Part shown: one piece after another, positions 1 through 6,908 of the stretch
Layout of the letters: each line of letters starts with the position of its first letter
Numbering within the stretch: the stretch's first letter is position 1
DNA from: Acidobacterium capsulatum ATCC 51196
GTDB taxonomy: Bacteria > Acidobacteriota > Terriglobia > Terriglobales > Acidobacteriaceae
Reading direction: 5' to 3'
NCBI RefSeq assembly: GCF_000022565.1
Contig: NC_012483.1
Coordinates: 620,001 to 684,000, forward strand
Length of the DNA: 64,000 nt
Made by a program: the position numbers and the translations under genes
Notes under the pieces: model-generated
Databases searched by the model: none
Seen by the model: the letters and a program-made list of their open reading frames with translations, nothing else
Told to the model about the DNA's origin: nothing

Positions 1-1472
1 TCGCGCAGATGGTTGATGTTGCCATTCGCAGCGATGCCGGTGAGGCCGTTCTGGCTGCGATTTTCGGTTCCCTTCCACCAGAGAAAGTAGCTATACATCT
101 TGGTCTTCTCGCCGAGGTTATAGTCGACGCGAATCTGGGGCTGGTTATAGCTATACAAGTCTGGTGTGTGAGCGATGTAGTTGTCGCCACGCGCAAGATT
201 CTCTGTGCCCGGAACATTGGGCAGAGGAATGTACTTGAGCACAGCGGCAGCGGTGGAATTGATATCGCTCGCAGGCAGTGAGTCATTTGGAAATTCGGTC
301 TGCGCCACATGATCACTGTTGCAGGCCGTCGCCGTACCGCCATCAAGACAGTAAGCTGTGCCCGGCTGATAGATGGGTAGCCCATCCGGAAACTCCGCAG
401 GGTCCATCTTCTGCACCAGGCTGAAATCCACGCCGGCGTTCCCGTTGTACCCGGGGCGCAGATAGGCCGGCGGAACATGCTCCAGCGTAGTGCCGGCCAG
501 CACCTGCCGGTAGCCCTCAAAGGCAAAGAAGAAGAAGAGCTTATTGTGGATGACCGGGCCGCCTGCCGTAATCCAGAACTGATTTTGCACTTCACCCTGG
601 CGTGGCTGGCCGGCAAGATTGTTCTCAAAGGTGTTCGCATTGAAGATGGAGCCCTGATACGCATAGCGCGCCGAGGCGTGATATTTGTTCGTGCCGGCCT
701 TGCTCACCACGTTCACCGTGCCGCCGCTCGTGCGTCCGTACCGGGCGTCATAGGTGTTGGTCATCACATTGATTTCGCTGATGCTGTCGATATTCGGCGA
801 GACGGTCCACTCACCGGGCGAGTGATTGTCATAGCCGAACTGGCTGGTGATGTTCGTGCCGTTCAGGGTGAACTGATTATTGCCGACAATACCGCCGCCG
901 AGCGTGTAGGAGTTGGTGACATCCCAGCCCGTGGTGCCGTGATAGCCGCCAGTGCCGAACTGCGTTTGCGTGAACTGGCTGCCGGGCGTGGTGCCGATCA
1001 GCGTATACGCCTGTTCGCCCTGCACGGGCAGGCTCTCAAGTTCTCGCTCACCGATGACGGTGCCGCCGGAACCGGTGGCTGTCTCCAGTTGGGGCGGCGC
1101 GCCGCTCACGACTACCTGCTGATCGACTGCGCCGACCGGCAAGGTGAAGTTCTGATTGAAGGTCTGGGCGGCGAGCAGCGTCACCTTGTCTTGCACCAGA
1201 GATTTGAAGCCCTCTGCTTTGGCCGTCACCGTGTAGGTGCCCGGCAGTACGTAGGGAATGTAATAGACACCCTTTGCACTCGTCTTTGCCGTGTAGCTGG
1301 TGCCCGAAGCGTTGTTGACCGCCGTTACGCTGGCGTTTTTGATGACGGCACCGGACGAATCGGTGACCTGCCCGGTGAGTGTGGAGCGAAACTCCTGCGC
1401 ATGGCTGGCAGCCGCGAACAGAAGGAACGCCAGAAGAAAGACTCCGGCGAACCGGAGGAGGGATCTTTGCAT
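1..1472 (-). CDS. TonB-dependent receptor, Oar-like, N-terminal part
   Basis: The reading frame starts at the ATG complementary to 1470-1472 and runs off the left edge, so about 490 residues are visible; receptors of this kind usually exceed 1000. The start gives a signal peptide (MQRSLLRFAGVFLLAFLLF, ending near SHAQ). A carboxypeptidase-regulatory-like beta-sandwich follows (about residues 27-105, LTGQVTDSSGAVIKNASVT), then a TonB-box-like QQVVVSG and a plug with the GGTVNVVSKAGTNKYH pattern typical of acidobacterial Oar-type receptors. It should import an oligosaccharide across the outer membrane. The downstream neighbours are pectin-degrading enzymes, which suggests a rhamnogalacturonan oligosaccharide, but the substrate is inferred. 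Two LacI-type palindromes lie 53-91 bp upstream of the start, so carbohydrate-responsive repression is likely. Confidence 0.9.
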   Translation of the reverse strand, partial: MQRSLLRFAGVFLLAFLLFAAASHAQEFRSTLTGQVTDSSGAVIKNASVTAVNNASGTSYTAKTSAKGVYYIPYVLPGTYTVTAKAEGFKSLVQDKVTLLAAQTFNQNFTLPVGAVDQQVVVSGAPPQLETATGSGGTVIGERELESLPVQGEQAYTLIGTTPGSQFTQTQFGTGGYHGTTGWDVTNSYTLGGGIVGNNQFTLNGTNITSQFGYDNHSPGEWTVSPNIDSISEINVMTNTYDARYGRTSGGTVNVVSKAGTNKYHASARYAYQGSIFNANTFENNLAGQPRQGEVQNQFWITAGGPVIHNKLFFFFAFEGYRQVLAGTTLEHVPPAYLRPGYNGNAGVDFSLVQKMDPAEFPDGLPIYQPGTAYCLDGGTATACNSDHVAQTEFPNDSLPASDINSTAAAVLKYIPLPNVPGTENLARGDNYIAHTPDLYSYNQPQIRVDYNLGEKTKMYSYFLWWKGTENRSQNGLTGIAANGNINHLR

Positions 1473-1524
1473 CTTGGGCTCCAAAGTGTTGCGTTTTTGC
1501 AATGGTGCTCGCTCTCTGGCTACA

Positions 1525-1542
1525 AATGATAGCGTTATCATT
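1525..1542. promoter_or_regulatory. LacI-family-type operator, site A
   Basis: The 18-bp palindrome AATGATAGCGTTATCATT has perfect 7-bp arms around a centre containing CG, which is the hallmark of LacI/GalR-family operators. It lies 53 bp upstream of the receptor start codon. No LacI-type regulator gene is in the window. Confidence 0.6.
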
Positions 1543-1547
1543 GCAGT

Positions 1548-1563
1548 ATGGGAGCGTTCCCAT
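1548..1563. promoter_or_regulatory. LacI-family-type operator, site B
   Basis: The palindrome ATGGGAGCGTTCCCAT shares the GCGT centre of the site at 1525-1542. The two centres are 22 bp apart, about two helical turns, so two dimers could bind the same face. Confidence 0.5.
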
Positions 1564-1802
1564 TTGCCACAACACTATGCAGTCACATCGCACCTGCCGT
1601 CAACATTTTTTTACAAAAGAAAAAAGCCGCCGCTCCCGATAAGCCGATTCTCCTCCTTCGAGCGAATCTCCCTCTAGACCCTCTGATTAAACGGTTGTCT
1701 CTGCATTCTCGAGCTTCGCGCGTTGCGAAAGGATGATCACAAGATGGATATGCTCCTGCCTTCGAGCCCATGATTTGCGAACGGATCTGACGCCCATATC
1801 AC

Positions 1803-1816
1803 TGATAACGCTATCT
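1803..1816. promoter_or_regulatory. LacI-family-type operator, distal site
   Basis: TGATAACGCTATCT is the reverse-orientation version of the site at 1525-1542 with one arm mismatch. It lies about 275 bp further upstream and could be an auxiliary looping operator. Confidence 0.4.
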
Positions 1817-2173
1817 TTTCTGCTGCCTTCCGGAGAAGAATGCGGATTCGCGCGCCGCACAGTCTTTGCCGGCTTGTCTTCACGCAAACCGTGAAGGCAG
1901 CCTGGCGAACGAGACCATCGGCCGTCCAGCTTGCAAATGAAACCTGGGCCACGAGCTGCGGCTACACCTCTTGCCGGCACCGGAGCAGGAAACGAGGCGG
2001 GCCGCTTTCATGCCCGGCTGCAGAAGATCACGCCGTTCCGCAGTATTAAACGACCATTGCGCTCCTTGCGCCTGCCAAATTTCTGGCCCGCATCCAGCAC
2101 TAAGCCCTGCGTCCATAAATCAAAGAGCACAGGAGATATCCATCTCTCCTGCGCTTTTGCCTGCTGCAACCAA

Positions 2174-3475
2174 TCAGCGCTCGTAAGGAGTTTGTCCGGA
2201 AACAAATGGATCGGGCGGCAGCGTCCACACCGAAAACGGATCGGGATGCGCGGGCCGGAATAGCGGGACACCGTGCCGGATGTCCTTGGCAATGGGCAGG
2301 TGATCTTCGCGAATCCCCTGCACCACGCACTTGGCCAACTCCAGCGCTCCATAACTGGTAAAGTGCGTGTTGTCGGCCAGCGGCTTCGGCTGGTCAGGAA
2401 AAGTATTGGCCGGGAAATGCACGAACGCCTTGAGCGTTTCCTGTGGCCCCATGGCTTCAAAGAGCGTTTTGCTCATCGCGTTCAGATCGATCAACGGCAC
2501 ATGCTGCTGCCGGGCCACCTGGCGCATGGCATGGGGATAATCCCCCAGTGTCTGAACAATCTGCCCTTTGGGATTGAAGGCGAGGCGATTCATCGAAGTA
2601 ACCAGAACAGGATGCGCGCCCTTGCTGCGCGCCAGCGCAATATAGTGCCGCAGCAATTGCTTGTATTGCGGTATGGGCACAAAGCCGCGACCAGGCTTCT
2701 GGTCGTTGTGCGCAAACTGGATGAAAAGATAATCGCCCGCACGCATGGTGCTCATCACCTTGTCCAGCCGCTTTTCACTGACAAAGCTGCGAATCGTCTC
2801 GCCAGACTCCGCCTCATTGGCGACAGACACCTTGTCATTGAAGAACGCCGGAAGCATCTGCCCCCAAGCCGCCCAAGGTGCTTTCTGTTGATCGACCACC
2901 GTGGAGTCGCCCGCTAAATAAATGGTGGGGACATCGATGGGCGTCACCGTGACGCGGCGGAAGCTCGCATGCTCACCCGTGAATTCCAGGGTGAGCTTGT
3001 GGTCCCAATCCAGATCGCCCATCTCACGCGGCTTGCGGTGTACCTGCTCTGTGGGCGTGATGAAGGGCGTACGCGTATGAACCACAAAGCGGCGCGTAAC
3101 GAACTGACCGGGCTGCGTGGCGAGGGGAAAGACCATCAGACGCCGCGCTTCGGCCTTCACCGCGGTCACGGCAGCAGCCTTCGCGTTGCCCAGTGTCACC
3201 GTCACCAGAAAGTTCCCCTCAGGCTCTTTGACAGAGAGATAAAACGGCTGGCCGGCCGTGCATCCCGCTACGGAAATATCCGGTGATGGCCCCAGATCGA
3301 ATCCGTACCCAGCCGCTGCATAACCCGTGCCCGCAAGAGTCTGGAACCCATGCCCGGGATGTGGCGAGCAGCTGAGCCGGTACGACTGGCCAGGAGCGGC
3401 CCAGGCCATGGAGACCCCCATCAAGGTTCCGGAAAAAAGCAACATCTGCGCTACGAAGCGGCTGGAAATATTCAA
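2174..3475 (-). CDS. Secreted rhamnogalacturonan acetylesterase-like SGNH hydrolase (CE12 type)
   Basis: A 433-residue protein with a signal peptide (residues 1-27, cleavage after WAA). A beta-rich N-terminal domain spans roughly residues 30-180, followed by an SGNH hydrolase fold. The nucleophile block GDSTV is at 189-193 (Ser191), AHND at 255-258 (HND block), and DNTH at 368-371 supplies the catalytic Asp/His. This layout matches rhamnogalacturonan acetylesterases such as RhgT, which remove acetyl groups from RG-I backbone galacturonate. It lies 3 bp downstream of the GH105 gene on the same strand, so the two are very probably co-transcribed. A second, shorter paralogue is at 19425-20288. 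Substrate is inferred from family and context. Confidence 0.88.
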   Translation of the reverse strand: MNISSRFVAQMLLFSGTLMGVSMAWAAPGQSYRLSCSPHPGHGFQTLAGTGYAAAGYGFDLGPSPDISVAGCTAGQPFYLSVKEPEGNFLVTVTLGNAKAAAVTAVKAEARRLMVFPLATQPGQFVTRRFVVHTRTPFITPTEQVHRKPREMGDLDWDHKLTLEFTGEHASFRRVTVTPIDVPTIYLAGDSTVVDQQKAPWAAWGQMLPAFFNDKVSVANEAESGETIRSFVSEKRLDKVMSTMRAGDYLFIQFAHNDQKPGRGFVPIPQYKQLLRHYIALARSKGAHPVLVTSMNRLAFNPKGQIVQTLGDYPHAMRQVARQQHVPLIDLNAMSKTLFEAMGPQETLKAFVHFPANTFPDQPKPLADNTHFTSYGALELAKCVVQGIREDHLPIAKDIRHGVPLFRPAHPDPFSVWTLPPDPFVSGQTPYER

Positions 3476-3478
3476 AGA

Positions 3479-4819
3479 CTACCCCTCGTGTCGGGTAAGC
3501 TGGAGCACTTCCGATCCAGCAAGCAGAAACGCGCCCACGCCGTAGTTGTAACTGGACGAGGGCAGATAATGAGCCGGCGCCGCACCTGTCTGCTGAATGC
3601 AGCCGAGGCGTCCGCTCGCATAAATTTGATGGACAAGACCACTCCAGGCTCGATGAACGGCCGGCAGATAAGTCGAGCGATCCAGGATGCCGTGATCCAC
3701 GCCCCAGGCAAGAGCAAACGTCATGAGCGCGGAGCCGGAGGTCTCCGGCAAGGGATAATCTTTCGCGTCGAGTAGGTTCGAGTGCCACAGCCCACTCACG
3801 GGATCCTGTAACCGGACAACCTCGGCGGCCATCTGCCGAAGCTGCGCCTCGTACGCAGCCCGGTGAGGATCGGACTCCGGCAGATACTCGAGCATGCGCG
3901 CCAGCCCGGCCATCACCCAACCCTCGCCGCGCGACCAGAAAACTGGTTTTCCGTTGGGGCCTTTGGTGTGCAGATAAGTGATGTCCCGGTAATACAGATG
4001 CCACTGTGCACTGTAGAGCTTCGATGAGGTCTGCCACCAGTGCTCATCGATGTAATGGAGATACTCCGTCTGGTGCGTGGCCTCGTACATGCGCGACCAC
4101 ACCGGCGGCGCCATGAACAGCGAATCGCACCACCACCATGGAATCTGCACCTGATTCTCCGGAATATGGGCATTCTCCCCCCGCATCAGGCGTTGCAGGG
4201 CCTGCTGTGTCGCGGCGATCTGAGCAGGGTTGCGATCCCGCTGGTAAAGCTCCAGATAGGTTTGCGCAATGCTCTGGTCATCGGCGTTGGGGACGGCAGA
4301 TCGTAACTGCCAATGGAACTTTTCCCCTATCTGCTCCATGGCTTCGCGGTAGCGTGCGTCATGCAATGAACCGGCCGCTGCCATGTATCCCGTATAGAGG
4401 ACGGCCCAGGTCCAGTTTCGTCCGAAATAGGGCTGCGCCTGTTTCAACTCCCAGTCGGCCACCTTATACATGGCATGCCGGATGGCGCGAGGCCGCACCG
4501 CTGCGGACAGATGTGCTTTGGGGCCCGCATCGGCGGGAGCGGTGCCGAAATGGCGGGCGATGTCATTGCGAATTCCAACCTGTGCCCTGGCCGAAATATT
4601 CTGCTGGGCAAACGCGGCACCGGAAGCTGCGACCAGCGTAAGAGCAAGGGAGGCAATCCACCGGGACCGGTACTGTAACTGGACAAACGAGGGGCGGGAT
4701 GAACGTGTGTATGGAATGATTTTTCTCCGCTCTGGTTGTAGTTCGCACGCCAGTGTAAAGTACGGCCCCAACCTTACGTGGGAGAATTCTTTAATGTCAA
4801 TAGACATTTTATTTCCCAA
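3479..4819 (-). CDS. Secreted GH105 unsaturated rhamnogalacturonyl hydrolase
   Basis: The protein has the GH88/GH105 alpha/alpha-barrel signature: WWWCDSLFMAPP at 218-229 (Asp222 is the likely general acid) and FWSRGEGWVMAGLARML further on. Family members cleave the unsaturated uronic acid from the non-reducing end of lyase-generated pectin oligosaccharides. Bacillus homologues are cytoplasmic, but this one carries an export signal (WIASLALTLVAASGAAFA, about 54-71 from the first ATG). The listed start is the first ATG, but about 50 charged residues before the signal peptide are implausible and their codons overlap the palindrome at 4793-4808. A start at the TTG at 4769-4771 or further downstream is more likely. 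It is followed 3 bp later by the CE12 esterase. Confidence 0.88.
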   Translation of the reverse strand: MGNKMSIDIKEFSHVRLGPYFTLACELQPERRKIIPYTRSSRPSFVQLQYRSRWIASLALTLVAASGAAFAQQNISARAQVGIRNDIARHFGTAPADAGPKAHLSAAVRPRAIRHAMYKVADWELKQAQPYFGRNWTWAVLYTGYMAAAGSLHDARYREAMEQIGEKFHWQLRSAVPNADDQSIAQTYLELYQRDRNPAQIAATQQALQRLMRGENAHIPENQVQIPWWWCDSLFMAPPVWSRMYEATHQTEYLHYIDEHWWQTSSKLYSAQWHLYYRDITYLHTKGPNGKPVFWSRGEGWVMAGLARMLEYLPESDPHRAAYEAQLRQMAAEVVRLQDPVSGLWHSNLLDAKDYPLPETSGSALMTFALAWGVDHGILDRSTYLPAVHRAWSGLVHQIYASGRLGCIQQTGAAPAHYLPSSSYNYGVGAFLLAGSEVLQLTRHEG

Positions 4820-4829
4820 AGGATATAAC
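4793..4829 (+). promoter_or_regulatory. Promoter of the GH35-GH106-GH28 operon with overlapping palindrome
   Basis: TAGACA (4801-4806), a 17-bp spacer and TATAAC (4824-4829) form a near-consensus sigma-70 promoter 52 bp upstream of the GH35 start. The palindrome AATGTCAATAGACATT (4793-4808, perfect 6-bp arms) overlaps the -35. On the other strand the same palindrome contains TTGACA, a candidate -35 for the divergent GH105 gene, although no convincing -10 follows it. A repressor bound there would control both directions. Confidence 0.6.
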
Positions 4830-4880
4830 GGCAGGCGGGACTTAGGCGGTCCTGAAAGGCGATGGGAGATTCTTTAGACC

Positions 4881-6908
4881 ATGAGAGCGTTCCGCTTCTA
4901 CATTCTTTGCTGCATGCTCGCGTTGTTTCTGCTGCCGGTGAGCGTGATGGCCGCGGCCCGGAGGGGTAATAGCTCTGCCCTCTCTGATCAGCGAGGTAGT
5001 TTTCGTGTAGAAAACGGCAAATTCGTGCTGGACGGCCAGCCATTTCAAATCATCTCGGGCGAGATGCACTACGAGCGGATTCCGCGGGCCTACTGGAAGG
5101 CTCGCCTTCAGATGGCCAAGGCGATGGGCTTGAACACCATCGCCACCTACGTCTTCTGGAACCTTCATGAACCGGAGCCAGGCAAATTCGACTTCAGCGG
5201 CAACGCAGACCTGGCGCAGTTCATCCGCGATGCACAGCAGACGGGCCTGAAGGTGCTGCTGCGCGCCGGGCCATACTCCTGCGCGGAATGGGAATTCGGC
5301 GGATTTCCCGCCTGGCTCATGAAGAACCCGAAGATGCAAACCGCGCTGCGCTCGAACGATCCGGAATTCATGAAGCCTGCGGAACAGTGGATCCTCCGGC
5401 TGGGACGTGAAGTGGCTCCGCTGCAGGTTGGCTATGGCGGGCCCATCATTGGCGTGCAGATCGAGAATGAATACGGCGACTTCGGCGGCGATGCAGCCTA
5501 TCTGGAGCACCTGAAAAAAATCTTCCTGAAGGCCGGCTTCACACAATCGCTCCTCTACACCGCCAATCCATCACGCGCGCTGGTGCGAGGGTCGATTCCC
5601 GGGGTGTACTCGGCGGTCAACTTTGCCCCCGGCCACGCGGCGCAGGCGCTGGACTCGCTCGCACAACTGCGCGCCGGCCAGCCGCTGTTGTCCTCAGAGT
5701 ACTGGACCGGATGGTTCGATCACTGGGGCGAACCGCACCAGAGCAAACCCCTGTCACTGCAGGTGAAGGACTTCAACTACATTCTGCGCCACGGCGCGGG
5801 CGTCAACCTGTATATGTTTCATGGTGGAACGAGCTTCGGCATGATGAGCGGTTCGAGTTGGACCAAACATCAGTTCCTGCCGGACGTGACAAGCTACGAT
5901 TACGGTGCGCCACTCGATGAAGCCGGACATCCCACCCCGGCGTACTACGCCTATCGAAAAATCATTGCCGCTTACCTGGGCCATGCACTGCCGCCGGTTC
6001 CGGCGGCGCCTCCGGTGATGGCCATTGCGCCTTTTGCGCTCCATGAGGCGTCCTCTTTGTGGCGGGGGTTGCCCAAGCCCGTCGTTACGAAAAATCCCGA
6101 GCCCATGGAGTGGCTGGGGCAATCCTACGGATTCATCCTCTACCGCAAGACCCTGCACCACGCCGTCGATGGCGACCTCGTACTGAACGGAATGAACGAT
6201 TACGCGCTGGTCTATCTGAACGGTAAGCTGCAAGGCACGCTCAACCGGACCTGCAATGATTCGACGTTGATGCTGCACAGCAACTCCGCCAAGACTCGCC
6301 TCGACATCCTGGTCGAGAACTCCGGACGCATCAACTCGACGCGCATGATGCTCCATGCGAATAAAGGCCTGATGGGCCCCGTGATGCTCGCGGGCAGGGC
6401 ACTGCATGGATGGAAAACATACCGGCTGCCGATGAAGCCCGATACCATTGCCGATCCACTGGGCATGCCGCAAGAGACGCACTTCAACGAAAAGAGCACG
6501 CCCGCGCAGGCGATGAGCGGCCCGGCGTTCTATCGCGGCACGTTTCGCGTAGAAACGAAGTCTAAGCAGATCCCCGATACTTTTCTCGACATTCGCGGCC
6601 TCGGCAAAGGCGCGGTGTGGATCGACGGGCACCCCATCGGCCGCTACTGGAATGTTGGCCCGCAGGACACGCTGTATGTGCCGGGCCCCTGGCTGCACCG
6701 AGGCAAGAATGAAATCATGGTGCTCGATCTCTTCCAAAGAACCAATCTGCCCCGGCTGGCGGGGCTCACCCAACCGATTCTGAATGGCCCCGCGCGCAAA
6801 GTTTGCAACGCAACGGAACTATCCTCTGCCCCGGCAGAAATGCATGGACGAGGGAAGGGACGCGCGGCACAACCAGGCGTGAGCCGCGCCAAGGAGACGA
6901 AGCATTGA
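4881..6908 (+). CDS. Secreted beta-galactosidase, GH35
   Basis: A 675-residue protein with a signal peptide (about residues 1-25, ending VMAA). The catalytic TIM barrel carries the exact GH35 signature GGPIIGVQIENEYG at 186-199, with Glu197 as acid/base. The nucleophile is in SSEYWTGW (Glu273). C-terminal jelly-roll domains follow, including GKGAVWIDGHPIGRYW. GH35 enzymes release terminal beta-galactose; in a rhamnogalacturonan locus the target is probably galactan side chains or galactose on RG-I. It is the first gene of a three-gene operon: its TGA overlaps the TTG start of the GH106 gene. Length and motifs are complete, and no damage is seen. Confidence 0.95.
   Translation: MRAFRFYILCCMLALFLLPVSVMAAARRGNSSALSDQRGSFRVENGKFVLDGQPFQIISGEMHYERIPRAYWKARLQMAKAMGLNTIATYVFWNLHEPEPGKFDFSGNADLAQFIRDAQQTGLKVLLRAGPYSCAEWEFGGFPAWLMKNPKMQTALRSNDPEFMKPAEQWILRLGREVAPLQVGYGGPIIGVQIENEYGDFGGDAAYLEHLKKIFLKAGFTQSLLYTANPSRALVRGSIPGVYSAVNFAPGHAAQALDSLAQLRAGQPLLSSEYWTGWFDHWGEPHQSKPLSLQVKDFNYILRHGAGVNLYMFHGGTSFGMMSGSSWTKHQFLPDVTSYDYGAPLDEAGHPTPAYYAYRKIIAAYLGHALPPVPAAPPVMAIAPFALHEASSLWRGLPKPVVTKNPEPMEWLGQSYGFILYRKTLHHAVDGDLVLNGMNDYALVYLNGKLQGTLNRTCNDSTLMLHSNSAKTRLDILVENSGRINSTRMMLHANKGLMGPVMLAGRALHGWKTYRLPMKPDTIADPLGMPQETHFNEKSTPAQAMSGPAFYRGTFRVETKSKQIPDTFLDIRGLGKGAVWIDGHPIGRYWNVGPQDTLYVPGPWLHRGKNEIMVLDLFQRTNLPRLAGLTQPILNGPARKVCNATELSSAPAEMHGRGKGRAAQPGVSRAKETKH

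Larger units (their letters stand above)
1473..2173. other. 700-bp intergenic region between the receptor and the esterase
   Basis: No reading frame here has credible protein character. The region holds the receptor's upstream LacI-type operators (1525-1542, 1548-1563) and a third half-similar site at 1803-1816. Nothing else is recognisable between about 1820 and 2170. Confidence 0.6.

Noticed and set aside
477-1529. 350-codon plus-strand open frame
   Set aside because: Antisense to the partial receptor, whose minus-strand frame shows a signal peptide, sandwich domain and plug.
4777-4795. Full sigma-70 promoter for GH105 from TTGACA
   Set aside because: Spacings of 16-18 bp lead to GTAAGG-like hexamers with no resemblance to TATAAT, so only the -35-like box is noted.
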